Assembly (NCBI GenBank): GCA_002238415.1
Contig: MPMI01000019.1
Location: forward strand, 1 to 64,000
Source: Desulfurellaceae bacterium bin18
Lineage (GTDB): Bacteria; Desulfobacterota; Binatia; Bin18
Length of the DNA stretch: 64,000 nucleotides
Reading direction: 5' to 3'
Part shown: positions 17,761 to 26,381 of the stretch, in pieces
How positions within the stretch are numbered: the first letter of the stretch is position 1
Layout of the letters: the number at the start of each line of letters is the position of its first letter
Notes under the pieces: model-generated
Database searches by the model: none
Told to the model about the DNA's origin: nothing
The model's input: the letters and a program-made list of their open reading frames with translations, nothing else
Made by a program: the position numbers and the translations under genes

Positions 17761-18756
17761 TTGCCTCCGGTGAAGAACACCCAGAATCTCCACACCCCGC
17801 TCGCAATATCCCCACGTCTCCAGCCGGATTCCTTATCCTGTGTTGAGACGGTTGCCCAACTTGTGACCTGGGCTGAAAATATACTCAGGACGTACGAGGT
17901 TGATACGCCTCGGTTGGACGCGGAAGTCCTGCTGGCGCATACGCTCCATATCAGCAGGTCCTGCCTGTACACTCGGCTTCAAGAGATGGTTTCGGATTCT
18001 CGGAAAAATGACTTCCGGCGGTGCGTGGTCCGCCGTACTCAGCGTGAGCCGGTTGCCTATATCACCGGCCGCCAGGAATTCTGGTCGCTGGAGTTTCAGG
18101 TCACCCCCTGCGTGCTTATTCCGCGTCCCGATACGGAGATCCTCGTTGAGACGGCTCTCCGTCTGCTGGCAACGGCTCGGATAACCGCCCCGCGCATCCT
18201 CGATATGGGGACCGGCAGTGGCTGTATTGCCGTTACCCTCGCAACTGAATTGCCGCGCGCGCAGGTCTGGGCGGTCGATAGAACGCACGCGACCCTGTCC
18301 ATTGCTCAAAAGAATGCCCATACGCATCGGGTCGGTCACCGCATCACGTTTGCCTGCGGAGACCTGTTCGCCCCCGTGCCGCCTGGCCCACCATTTTTTG
18401 ACCTGCTCGTGACCAATCCTCCGTATATTGACTCGCAGGTGCTCGACACGCTTCAGCCTGAGGTCCGAGCCTGGGAGCCGCGGGCCGCCCTGGACGGCGG
18501 AGCGGACGGTCTCGATTTTTACGGCCGCCTGTTGTACGACAGTCCAGACTACCTGCGGCCCGGCGGCTGGCTCGTCGCGGAAATCGGAGAGGCACAAAAA
18601 GACGCCGTGGTGCGGCTCGGACAAAAGGTACAGCTTGGACAAAAGGTGCGGCTCGGACAAACGCAGCGCCACCTGCGTTTCCGGACGTGCAGGCAAGACT
18701 ATGCCGGTCGGGACCGTGTGGTCGTTTTCCGGAAGACCGCTGACGTTGAGCAGTAA
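17761..18756 (+). CDS. prmC: release factor glutamine methyltransferase
   Basis: SAM-dependent enzyme that N5-methylates the glutamine in the GGQ loop of RF1/RF2. The SAM loop DMGTGSGCIAVTLA and the catalytic NPPY (LLVTNPPYIDS) are clear, and the N-terminal helical domain DTPRLDAEVLLAH is typical. No ATG exists in frame upstream of the core; TTG 17761 gives 331 residues, and later GTG/TTG starts are possible. Near the C-terminus lies an in-frame triple repeat (see 18610-18663) not expected in this family. Confidence 0.92.
   Translation: MPPVKNTQNLHTPLAISPRLQPDSLSCVETVAQLVTWAENILRTYEVDTPRLDAEVLLAHTLHISRSCLYTRLQEMVSDSRKNDFRRCVVRRTQREPVAYITGRQEFWSLEFQVTPCVLIPRPDTEILVETALRLLATARITAPRILDMGTGSGCIAVTLATELPRAQVWAVDRTHATLSIAQKNAHTHRVGHRITFACGDLFAPVPPGPPFFDLLVTNPPYIDSQVLDTLQPEVRAWEPRAALDGGADGLDFYGRLLYDSPDYLRPGGWLVAEIGEAQKDAVVRLGQKVQLGQKVRLGQTQRHLRFRTCRQDYAGRDRVVVFRKTADVEQ
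18610..18663 (+). repeat. 18-bp tandem repeat x3 inside prmC
   Basis: Three consecutive 18-base units encoding VRLGQK, VQLGQK and VRLGQT. Being in frame, copy-number change would lengthen or shorten the protein by six residues without breaking it. Confidence 0.9.
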
Positions 18757-18821
18757 CGAGGGGTGAGGGAGCGGGACGGACGCTCATGTATTTTTCACGG
18801 ACCTTCTTCGGAACTCTCTAA

Positions 18822-20090
18822 ATGGACACGATTCTCATCCAGGGTGGTATTCCCCTGCGTGGGGAGGTGACGGTCAGCGGAGCGAAAAATGCCGCCTTAC
18901 CGCTGCTCTTTGCCTCTCTTCTGACACAGGATGAATGCATCCTGCACGGCGTACCGCGTCTGGTTGATATTCGGACCGCCCTGGGATTGCTGACCGAACT
19001 CGGGGTGCAGGCCGATTGGCTGAGTACGGATGAGGTGGTACTCAACGCCAAGCGGGTCGATCAATTTGAGGCGCCGTATGACTTGGTCAAGACCATGCGC
19101 GCCTCGTTTTTGGTGCTTGGACCGCTGTTGGCGCGCTTTGGTAGAGCCCGTGTCTCAACCCCGGGCGGCTGTGCCATTGGCACCCGTCCGGTCAATATTC
19201 ATTTAGCGGGCTTACAGCAACTCGGCGCAGCCATACGTATTCGGCAGGGCTATGTCGAAGCGTGGGCCAGCCGGCTGACGGGCGCGCGGATCACGCTCGA
19301 TTTTCCCTCTGTCGGGGCGACAGAGAACCTTATGATGGCCGCTACCCTGGCCACAGGCATAACCGTCCTGGACAATGCCGCTCGTGAGCCCGAAATTGAA
19401 GACCTGGCAGCCATGCTTATTGCGATGGGTGCCCGTATTCATGGAGCGGGGAGCCGGACGATCGAGATTGAGGGCGTTGATGCCCTGCACGGCGTCAGCC
19501 ACCGCGTTATTCCTGATCGTGTCGAGGCCGGGACCTTTCTTATCGCCGGCGCGATCACATCGGGCAACGTTCTGGTCCGAGGGGCTCGCGCCGATCATCT
19601 CGCCAGTTTTATGGATACCCTGCAGCGCGTAGGCGTCACTCTTACCCATGAACCGGAAGGGATTCGGGTCCGGGGCAATGGGCGGCCGACCGGCGTTCAG
19701 CTCGACACCCGGCCCTACCCCGGTTTTCCAACCGATCTGCAAGCGCAAATGATGGCCCTGCTGACCCTCGGCGAGCAGCAGAGCAGCATCACCGAAACCA
19801 TTTTCGAGAATCGCTTCATGCACGCGCAAGAACTCGTCCGTTTGGGTGCAGACGTGTATGTCCAGGGCCATACCGCGACCATTCGGGGCGTTGCGTTTTT
19901 AAGCGGCGCATCCGTCATGGCGACCGACTTGCGGGCCAGCGTGTCGCTGATCCTGGCCGGACTCGCTGCCCGAGGCGAGACGGAGGTCTCTCGTATTTAC
20001 CATCTTGATCGCGGCTATGAACACGTCGAAGCCAAGCTGTCCCAGCTCGGGGCGAAAATTCAGCGTCAGGCAGGCCGGCCCGTCCAATGA
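18822..20090 (+). CDS. murA: UDP-N-acetylglucosamine 1-carboxyvinyltransferase
   Basis: First committed step of peptidoglycan synthesis: transfer of enolpyruvate from PEP to UDP-GlcNAc. Lys22-Asn23 ([10 protein letters not shown]) and the catalytic Cys117 ([10 protein letters not shown]) are present, so the enzyme is of the fosfomycin-sensitive Cys type. 422 residues is the usual length. Its stop overlaps the hisD start by four bases (ATGA). Confidence 0.97.
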   Translation: MDTILIQGGIPLRGEVTVSGAKNAALPLLFASLLTQDECILHGVPRLVDIRTALGLLTELGVQADWLSTDEVVLNAKRVDQFEAPYDLVKTMRASFLVLGPLLARFGRARVSTPGGCAIGTRPVNIHLAGLQQLGAAIRIRQGYVEAWASRLTGARITLDFPSVGATENLMMAATLATGITVLDNAAREPEIEDLAAMLIAMGARIHGAGSRTIEIEGVDALHGVSHRVIPDRVEAGTFLIAGAITSGNVLVRGARADHLASFMDTLQRVGVTLTHEPEGIRVRGNGRPTGVQLDTRPYPGFPTDLQAQMMALLTLGEQQSSITETIFENRFMHAQELVRLGADVYVQGHTATIRGVAFLSGASVMATDLRASVSLILAGLAARGETEVSRIYHLDRGYEHVEAKLSQLGAKIQRQAGRPVQ

Positions 20091-21427
20091 CACGCTCTGC
20101 AACGAAAGCTCCGGTTCCGCTGCTCTCCACAACAGACGCGGCCTGCCAGCGTCACCTCGACAAGCTGCTGTCGCGTGGTGAGAGCGCCAGTGCCCAGGTT
20201 GAAACCGCGGTTCGCTCCATTCTGGACGATATTCGCAAGCGTGGCGACCGCGCACTGATGGCCCTCACCAAAAAATTCGATCAGGTGTCGCTCTCGTCTC
20301 ACGAACTGGGTGCCACCCAGGACGAAATGGAGCACGCGCTCAAGAGCCTGTCAGCACCCATCAGAAAGGCGCTACGGGCCGCGGCTCAACGCATCCGTCG
20401 CTTTCACCGCAAACAGCGTCAGTCATCATGGACCTACCGCGACGAGCTTGGGGTCACTCTGGGTCAAAAAATAGCGCCGCTTGAACGGGTCGGAGTGTAT
20501 GTTCCCGGCGGCACCGCGGCCTATCCGTCTTCGGTGCTCATGAATGTGATTCCGGCCAAAGTTGCCGGGGTCAAAGAGGTCATCGTAGTCTCGCCCCCGT
20601 CTCCCGAAGGGGATAACCCCGCCCTGCTGGCTGCGGCCCACATTGCGGGAGCGGACGCCTTTTTTCGGGTCGGCGGAGCCCAGGCTGTAGCCGCCCTGGC
20701 ATACGGCACCCAAACGATTCCGCGCGTCGATAAAATCGTCGGACCGGGCAATATCTATGTCGCCACAGCCAAACGGCTCGTCTTTGGCCGGGTTGATATC
20801 GATATGATTGCCGGGCCGAGTGAGATTCTGGTGATCGCCGACCAGACCGCCAAGCCCGACTATATTGCGGCCGACATGCTCTCCCAGGCGGAACATGACA
20901 TACTGGCCGCCCCGTTGTGTCTGACGACATCCCGACGCCTGGGACAGGCCGTCGTCCACGAACTCGCCGAACAGCTCGCCCAGCTTCCCCGGCGCACCAT
21001 CGCCTCGGCCTCCTTACGTCGCTTCGGCGCGGTCATTATCGCCCGGCATCGGCAGGAAGTCGTGACATTGGCCAATGCGATTGCCCCCGAGCATCTGGAG
21101 CTGGCCGTTAAGGACCCACACACCTGGATCAAAGATATTCATCACACCGGAGCGATATTTCTGGGTCATCTTTCGACTGAACCGTTTGGGGATTATATAG
21201 CCGGGCCCAATCACGTACTGCCAACCGGCGGAACCGCCCGGTTTTCCTCGCCCCTGGGCGTCTACGATTTCTTGAAACGCACCAGTGTCATACGGGCGTC
21301 GTCGCGGGCACTGTCTACCTTGGGCCCCGAAGTGGTGCGGCTGGCCGAGCTTGAGGGACTTGAGGCCCACGCGCGGGCCGTGCAATATCGTTTAGACGGA
21401 GGCAGGCATGGCCGCACGCAAAGCTGA
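20087..21427 (+). CDS. hisD: histidinol dehydrogenase
   Basis: Zn-dependent enzyme making L-histidine from L-histidinol in two NAD+ steps. Family landmarks: GVYVPGGTAAYPSSVLMN, KIVGPGNIYVATAKR, DIDMIAGPSEILV, QAEHDILAAPLCL and the catalytic Glu-His in APEHLEL. 446 residues. It overlaps murA by 4 bases and hisB by 20 bases, forming one transcript. Confidence 0.97.
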   Translation: MTRSATKAPVPLLSTTDAACQRHLDKLLSRGESASAQVETAVRSILDDIRKRGDRALMALTKKFDQVSLSSHELGATQDEMEHALKSLSAPIRKALRAAAQRIRRFHRKQRQSSWTYRDELGVTLGQKIAPLERVGVYVPGGTAAYPSSVLMNVIPAKVAGVKEVIVVSPPSPEGDNPALLAAAHIAGADAFFRVGGAQAVAALAYGTQTIPRVDKIVGPGNIYVATAKRLVFGRVDIDMIAGPSEILVIADQTAKPDYIAADMLSQAEHDILAAPLCLTTSRRLGQAVVHELAEQLAQLPRRTIASASLRRFGAVIIARHRQEVVTLANAIAPEHLELAVKDPHTWIKDIHHTGAIFLGHLSTEPFGDYIAGPNHVLPTGGTARFSSPLGVYDFLKRTSVIRASSRALSTLGPEVVRLAELEGLEAHARAVQYRLDGGRHGRTQS

Positions 21428-21998
21428 TATACATCGGCAGACCACTGAAACCGATATCCACCTGAGCATCCGGGTCGAAGGCGAGGGGAAGTACGAGGTC
21501 TCGACCGGTGTCCCCTTTCTCGACCATATGCTGGAACTGTTTGCCCGGCACGGATTCTTTAATCTCAGCGTGCAGGCGAGCGGTGATATTGCCATCGACG
21601 ATCACCATACGGTTGAAGATGTCGGTCTGGCGCTCGGCCAGGCGTTACGCGAAGCCCTGGGCGACAAACACGGCATCCGCCGCTTCGGCGCAGCCAGCGT
21701 GCCGCTGGACGAGGCCCTGGTCGAGTGTGTGGTTGACCTGAGTGGGCGGCCCTTTCTGGCCTATAACCTGGATATTCGACAGGAACGGGTGGGAAATTTT
21801 TCGACGGAGCTTGTCCACGACTTCTTTTTGGCCCTGACAAATCAGGTCGGTATGAATCTGCACCTGAATATGACCCAGGGCCGCAACCCCCATCACATTA
21901 TCGAAGCGGGCTTCAAAGCCTTTGCCCGGGCGCTCAGCAGCGCGGTTGAGCATGATCCACGGGTCCAAGGTGTCTTATCCACAAAAGGCTCCCTGTAA
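21408..21998 (+). CDS. hisB: imidazoleglycerol-phosphate dehydratase
   Basis: 196-residue monofunctional dehydratase (no histidinol-phosphatase domain). Mn-binding motifs are seen: FLDHMLELFARHGFF, DDHHTVEDVG and NPHHIIEAGFKAFARAL. It starts within the end of hisD. The next his genes (hisH, hisA) are almost 8 kb away, so the operon is interrupted here. Confidence 0.97.
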   Translation: MAARKADIHRQTTETDIHLSIRVEGEGKYEVSTGVPFLDHMLELFARHGFFNLSVQASGDIAIDDHHTVEDVGLALGQALREALGDKHGIRRFGAASVPLDEALVECVVDLSGRPFLAYNLDIRQERVGNFSTELVHDFFLALTNQVGMNLHLNMTQGRNPHHIIEAGFKAFARALSSAVEHDPRVQGVLSTKGSL

Positions 21999-22039
21999 AT
22001 CCGAACAGGCTGCTAAACGAACTACAGGGGTGATTGTCA

Positions 22040-22077
22040 CCGCGACCTGCATAGCGCATAGCGATTGCAGGTCGCGG
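22040..22077. other. strong 12-bp hairpin after hisB
   Basis: CCGCGACCTGCA pairs perfectly with TGCAGGTCGCGG across a 14-base loop. No T run follows on either strand, so this is not a classic terminator. It lies 42 bases after hisB and 50 bases before the tmRNA-like fragment; it may be a recombination or structured-RNA remnant. Confidence 0.6.
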
Positions 22078-22125
22078 CGCACTGTCGCAGGCGCTGCACG
22101 TGCGGGCATGGGAGCGGGCGCTGTC

Positions 22126-22168
22126 GGGGGACTACTCTCGGACGCGGGTTCGATTCCTGCTGCCCCCA
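22126..22168 (+). pseudogene. ssrA: 3' fragment of a tmRNA/tRNA-like gene
   Basis: CTCGGACGCGGGTTCGATTC matches the conserved tmRNA 3' domain. The T-arm is GCGGG-TTCGATT-CCTGC (22144-22160), followed by an acceptor strand TGCCCCC and A at 22168, then TTC rather than CCA. The matching 5' strand (GGGGGCA) was not found within several hundred bases upstream or downstream, so only the 3' end is present. Such fragments are typical attachment-site scars of integrated elements. The assignment to tmRNA rather than a tRNA is inference from the GGACGCGGGTTC context. Confidence 0.55.
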
Positions 22169-22232
22169 TTCTTTTCCTCCCGCGCGGATTTGCTTCCTAC
22201 TGCCTTCACCATTGGTGCTCCGCTCATTGTGG

Positions 22233-23303
22233 TTAAGAGACACCGCTCCGCTTTCGTATCTCCTCCGTCAGTTGCCGAGCGTTACGACCACGTTTCAAGC
22301 GTCCGAATACAGTCCGAACGGGCAGGTTATAGCCGAAATCCCTGGACGCCGTGGAAGCTGATATTGCCTGGTCAGACCCAAGCTGGACCTGCCAATCAAC
22401 GTGGAGGTGGTATTCTCCAGGTTCCTGCCCGCCGTCCTCCTTGAGGAAGATTCCTGTTCCGGGTACTACGTGTGGATCTACTACTTCGCCTAATGCGGTT
22501 AGCCCTTGACCGTTCACATATGCAAGAACCAGATTTCCCTCAGCTGATCCTTTAAGGTGCGTACCTCCGTTGTCATATCCATAAATGGCAGCGACGTTAC
22601 AATCAAACATACGCTGATACGCGCCAGGACTGTATGTTTCGTTGGTGTTGAATATCCAGTGCCCCGCCCATTCGTCGTCTGGACCTTCCGGGCTTGGTGC
22701 CGATTTCATTTCGACCTCTTCCGATTTGATTTCGATGAGTCTCAGTTGACCCTTTTCATCCGCCCACAGACGAAAGGGGAGCAAAGCAATTGGTACTCCG
22801 TAGCTGCTGAGCCATTTCACAATACTCTTAAGGGTCTCGTCAAAATCTGGCGCAACGATAAAGATTCGTTGTGACCGTCCAAGGCGCTTCGGCTCGAATT
22901 CAAGGTTGTCGGCAAATTGCCGAAACTTATCAATAAGTGCTCCTCTATTATTCCATCCTGTGTAGCGTTGGGCCTCTTCGTTCAGAGACTCGTATGTCAC
23001 ATCTGCAAATTTTGCTGCGTACTCAAGAAGCTGAGCGACTGTGGCACGATCTGACCAGTCTCTCTTCAGTTCTACTAAAATCAATCTGCCCGAAGCGTCC
23101 AGCGCCAGAATATCGGCCATGCCTTGACCAGAAATAGATTGTCCAATGACCAGAATCTGCTCACGCGGGAAGAGGCGGGCTGGATCATCAGAGAGAAAAT
23201 TTTCTAACGATTTTTCCATAACTCCCAATTCTGAGGCGGCTCGCTCTACTAAGCGCCCCTTCATCGATAAGACCCTAGATTCGTTGCGGATTTCATACAG
23301 CAT
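22233..23303 (-). CDS. PD-(D/E)XK nuclease-like protein with possible EVE/PUA-like reader domain
   Basis: A 356-residue protein. The N-terminal half has a RecB/NucS-like nuclease core: Asp64 in GQGMADILALD, then Glu78-x-Lys80 in RLILVELKRD. The C-terminal half (about residues 230-300) reads WIFNTNETYSP...NLVLAYVNGQGLTALGEVVD, similar to EVE/PUA-like modified-base readers. That combination would suit a modification-dependent restriction nuclease, which is inference. Start ATG 23303 follows AGAGGTG. Base composition is visibly more AT-rich than the flanking his genes, consistent with transfer. Confidence 0.65.
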   Translation of the reverse strand: MLYEIRNESRVLSMKGRLVERAASELGVMEKSLENFLSDDPARLFPREQILVIGQSISGQGMADILALDASGRLILVELKRDWSDRATVAQLLEYAAKFADVTYESLNEEAQRYTGWNNRGALIDKFRQFADNLEFEPKRLGRSQRIFIVAPDFDETLKSIVKWLSSYGVPIALLPFRLWADEKGQLRLIEIKSEEVEMKSAPSPEGPDDEWAGHWIFNTNETYSPGAYQRMFDCNVAAIYGYDNGGTHLKGSAEGNLVLAYVNGQGLTALGEVVDPHVVPGTGIFLKEDGGQEPGEYHLHVDWQVQLGSDQAISASTASRDFGYNLPVRTVFGRLKRGRNARQLTEEIRKRSGVS

Positions 23304-23388
23304 CACGTACACCTCTAGTGGAACTCCTAACAAAATTCGGGTACTGTCCTAATCTAGGATAGTACTCAAAGGACCTGAGTTGCGTGCG

Positions 23389-24222
23389 TCACTCCGGCTT
23401 GTTGAGGTGCATACCGAGCAGCTCATGCGCGATATGGAACCCCAAATCCTGCACCAGCCGCTGCTTCCACTGTCGCCGCAGCACCGCGCTCGTCATACGC
23501 CGGATGGCACGCGGCTTCTGCATAATCTTTTCGGCAATCTCCCAGGCCCGTGGTTGTAGATCGTCGAGCGGCAGCACCTCGTTGACGAGGCCCAGCTCCT
23601 TGGCCATCTGCGCATCGATCGTGTCACTGGTGTACAGAAAGTACGCGGCACGCTTCAGCCCCATTAACTCTTGGAACGTCAAGCCCTGGCCGTCTCCCGG
23701 TACCAGATTAAACTTGAAGTGCGGATCGAACAGCTCGGCGTGCTCCGCGCACAGCGTAATGTCGCATAGCAGGGCGAATTCCGTGTGCAAACCTGAGCCG
23801 TTGATGCAGGCAATCGTGGGAATATCGATATTGAAGATGAATGCCTCCAGCAGCTTGGTCGCGTCCGCGTAGAGCTGATCGTAGAACGCATCTGCAGGCA
23901 ACTCATGGAAGGGCGGTTTGGACATTTCCGGGTCAAACCCGGCGATCCACTTATCCCCTGTGCCACTGAATATCAGTACCTCGTTGTCGGGGTCGTTGCC
24001 GATGTCGAGCCACAGCTGGGACCAGGCGTTATGCATCGGCAGGCCGTAAATGACGGGTCCGCCCTCGGTGTGCATATGCACCTGGAGGATGCCGTTGCGG
24101 CGCTCCATGTTAAAGTATGTGACGTATTTCTCGCGATAGTCCTCAAATCGCGGCCGGCTCACAAACCCCAGGCGTTGTTCCCGTGCGCGCGCGTTCGGCC
24201 GTTCGTCGGTATTCGTACTCAT
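23389..24222 (-). CDS. crotonase-family protein (6-oxocamphor hydrolase-like)
   Basis: A 277-residue enoyl-CoA hydratase-fold protein. The oxyanion-hole segments (FSGTGDKWIAGFDPEM; INGSGLHTEFALLCDITL) and PHFKFNLVPGDGQG resemble 6-oxocamphor hydrolase, a crotonase that cleaves beta-diketones instead of acting on CoA esters. Supporting histidines include HTEGG, SGLHTE and DPHF. Start ATG 24222 is preceded by AAAGGAGGAG. The substrate is unknown. Confidence 0.78.
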   Translation of the reverse strand: MSTNTDERPNARAREQRLGFVSRPRFEDYREKYVTYFNMERRNGILQVHMHTEGGPVIYGLPMHNAWSQLWLDIGNDPDNEVLIFSGTGDKWIAGFDPEMSKPPFHELPADAFYDQLYADATKLLEAFIFNIDIPTIACINGSGLHTEFALLCDITLCAEHAELFDPHFKFNLVPGDGQGLTFQELMGLKRAAYFLYTSDTIDAQMAKELGLVNEVLPLDDLQPRAWEIAEKIMQKPRAIRRMTSAVLRRQWKQRLVQDLGFHIAHELLGMHLNKPE

Positions 24223-24422
24223 GCGTCTCTCCTCCTTTGAACGTCAGTCCAGTCAGATAGCGATGCCATCGGCAGTCGTTACGGTAAAAAAAGTGCAGCG
24301 GTCCCCCTAGGCGTAGCATCCCCGGAAGGTACTATACCATCCCTTCCACCCTGGTTTGGTGGGCGGAGCTGCAAGAGAAATTTTTTCCCTAAAGAACGAG
24401 ACAGAGAGGGAGGGATATAAGA

Positions 24423-24575
24423 ATGCGTATTGGCATGATGATTGGTGGAGAAACTGGGGAGAGTCCGCATGTGGATGAAGTCATCCGACGAGCCCAACGG
24501 GTAGAGGTAGCCGGACTCCACTCGGCCTAGCTCGCCCATGCTTTTTCGCATGATGCGCTTGGCGTGCTGGGGCTA
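24423..24575 (+). pseudogene. truncated LLM/F420 oxidoreductase remnant with in-frame TAG
   Basis: After GAGGGAGGGATATAAGA the ATG opens MRIGMMIGGETGESPHVDEV and continues IRRAQRVEVAGLHSA, then TAG, then LAHAFSHDALGVLGLNG. Across the stop this matches the start of TIGR03564-like F420 monooxygenases (…SAWLAQ…DAL), so TAG replaces a tryptophan codon TGG. Only about 50 codons survive; after that the frame runs into the convergent lipoprotein gene. It is therefore a broken gene remnant, too short and interrupted to encode a working enzyme. Confidence 0.75.
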
Positions 24576-25196
24576 AATGGCGATTTGCTCCAGCCGGTCG
24601 ATCAGGGAGTCGAGCGGGTTCTGCTGTATCTGCTCGTTCAAGCCGTTCAGCCGTTGGGAGAAGGGCTGTCTTGCACGGCGGACCTGCTCGGCCTGCTCAC
24701 ACAGGACCTCGGCTTCGGCGATGGTTCTCCGGCCCTGCTGGACGGCCCATTCTGAGGGAGTCCAGCCGGGCAGATCGCCAGGGAGGTCGGGGTGCTGGTG
24801 GGCTTTCAGTTGGGCCTGAAGTTCGGCCACGCGCTGGGTGGAGGTGGTGAACCAGCGGGCGTTCTCTAAGATGCGGGTAGTGAAGGATTCGAACGCACCG
24901 CTGATTTCCTGGGCACGTGCGCCGGCGGTGGTGGGCTTCTGTTTGAGGAGGTTCAGGGCTTCGGCCTGGTAGGTGAGGATCTGCTGCCTGATGGCAATCG
25001 AGGTTTTGGTGCGGGCGAGGGCCTCGCGGTTCAGGTCAAGGAGTTCCTGGCAGATGTTGCGGAGTTGCCGGGTACCCTGGTTGAGTTCCTGCATGTACAG
25101 GCGGCCGCGGGCCTCGCGAAGGGCCATCTCTTGGGAGGAGACGGGGGTGCAGGCGGTCCACACAAGGAGTGAGAGCAACAGAGTAGGGCGTTTCAT
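24573..25196 (-). CDS. predicted lipoprotein with long helical body
   Basis: A 207-residue protein starting MKRPTLLLSLLVWTACTP. This is a short signal peptide with a lipobox-like WTAC, so the Cys is probably lipidated and membrane anchored. The rest is rich in Gln, Glu, Leu and Ala with heptad-like stretches (LRNICQELLDLNREALARTKT; RVAELQAQLKAHQ), suggesting coiled coil. No family is recognised. The start at 25196 is chosen because the signal sequence begins there, although the frame is open further upstream. Its 3' end meets the LLM remnant. Confidence 0.68.
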   Translation of the reverse strand: MKRPTLLLSLLVWTACTPVSSQEMALREARGRLYMQELNQGTRQLRNICQELLDLNREALARTKTSIAIRQQILTYQAEALNLLKQKPTTAGARAQEISGAFESFTTRILENARWFTTSTQRVAELQAQLKAHQHPDLPGDLPGWTPSEWAVQQGRRTIAEAEVLCEQAEQVRRARQPFSQRLNGLNEQIQQNPLDSLIDRLEQIAI

Positions 25197-25381
25197 ATTG
25201 GCAGGGTAACAAACGGCCTGGATTCGCAACAGCCCCAACCATCATTCCCCCAACTCATTTTTGGAACAGGGTCCCCGCAAGTAAGGGCAATCTCCTATGA
25301 TTCATCAATTCCGCACGACAAATCGATCAGGAATAACTCCTCATACGCAAACTGCTTCTGGTATCCCGATGATTGACGGGA

Positions 25382-26206
25382 CTACCCGTTCTTCTCAGCC
25401 TCGACCAACGCGGCGAGCAACCCGTTCGGGTCTTCATGACGCCATCGGTTCTTTAGATAAAGTTCGGCACCATTACCCCTATCATCAACGAATATACGAA
25501 CTTTGCCAACAATCTTCTCGGGTGGAATCGGTGCGTCACAGCGGAGCCCCATGGAACTAGAATAGCTAAGGGCCGGGATATCTTTGCGCGCAAATCGCAC
25601 GGCGTAGACGACACCGTACTCATGGTGCTCTTTCAGGGCCTCGCATCGTTCGCGCAGTGGACGAAGTTGTTCAATCTTCTCCTCCAGCCAATTCAAATTG
25701 ACGCGAACAACCCTGCCGGGAACCGTGCTCCCAGATACAAGCGAAATGGCATTATGTCGCTGTTTGTGGAGATGCTGGTCTCGGACTGACTTCTCAGCTA
25801 GATAACTCTCCAAATCGCGAATCGCGTACCGTAGGGCGCGAGCGGTTTCACCGCCCGCAAAATCGCGTGTAGCATAGGGTAAAGAGTGAAGGCTGTTTTC
25901 TCTAAAGTAGATCGGTTTGAAATCTTCACCCTGAAAGTCTGCGAGTGAGAACGAACCGAGAACAACATAGCCGCCTTTATGAGTCCCACCCCAGTTCATC
26001 GAACGGAATACGCGAATGACATCTAAGACGTCGGCAGCAGAGAAGACGTTGCTGGTCCATTGGAGTCCCTCTGCGTCAATTCGCTCTTCATATACAGAGG
26101 ATGTCGCGTGGTATTGCACCCAGGGGTCTTGGTCAATGTCCGACTCAAAAAGAGTTTCGCACTCCTGAAGTTCCAGATCGCGGAATGTCGGTATAGATGG
26201 GTGCAT
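25382..26206 (-). CDS. possible ADP-ribosyltransferase-fold protein
   Basis: A 274-residue protein with VQYHATSSVYEERIDAEGL near the N-terminus, the typical first-strand/helix signature (YH-x-TS...I...GL) of KptA/DarT-like ADP-ribosyltransferases. YGVVYAVRFARKDIPAL and PIPPEKIVGKVRIFVDD near the C-terminus fit the closing strands. A central Lys/Glu-rich helix sits between. The fold is inferred from these motifs; the catalytic acid is not assigned. It lies alone in the accessory block, is AT-richer than its neighbours, and has no evident antitoxin next to it. Confidence 0.5.
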   Translation of the reverse strand: MHPSIPTFRDLELQECETLFESDIDQDPWVQYHATSSVYEERIDAEGLQWTSNVFSAADVLDVIRVFRSMNWGGTHKGGYVVLGSFSLADFQGEDFKPIYFRENSLHSLPYATRDFAGGETARALRYAIRDLESYLAEKSVRDQHLHKQRHNAISLVSGSTVPGRVVRVNLNWLEEKIEQLRPLRERCEALKEHHEYGVVYAVRFARKDIPALSYSSSMGLRCDAPIPPEKIVGKVRIFVDDRGNGAELYLKNRWRHEDPNGLLAALVEAEKNG

Positions 26207-26381
26207 AACCTAAAAACATCCTTATGGTAGGACGATGCAAGCTGACATGTCGAGAACGGACATGGAAGACACCCAATCAATCCGCGCTCAGATTCAGTAA
26301 CGACACCGACCGTACAGGCCCGCCGGAGGGCTTCCCGCAATTCCCGGACCTGAGTGAACCAATCGTGGACGAGGCTCTTTC

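Noticed and set aside
22126-22168. A complete tRNA or tmRNA gene at the T-arm sequence
   Set aside because: No matching 5' acceptor strand, D-arm or anticodon arm was found upstream, and no permuted 5' half downstream, so only a 3' fragment is claimed.
24279-24551. A 90-codon minus-strand frame
   Set aside because: It is antisense to the LLM remnant, which has a ribosome site and a recognisable protein start; this frame has no family resemblance.
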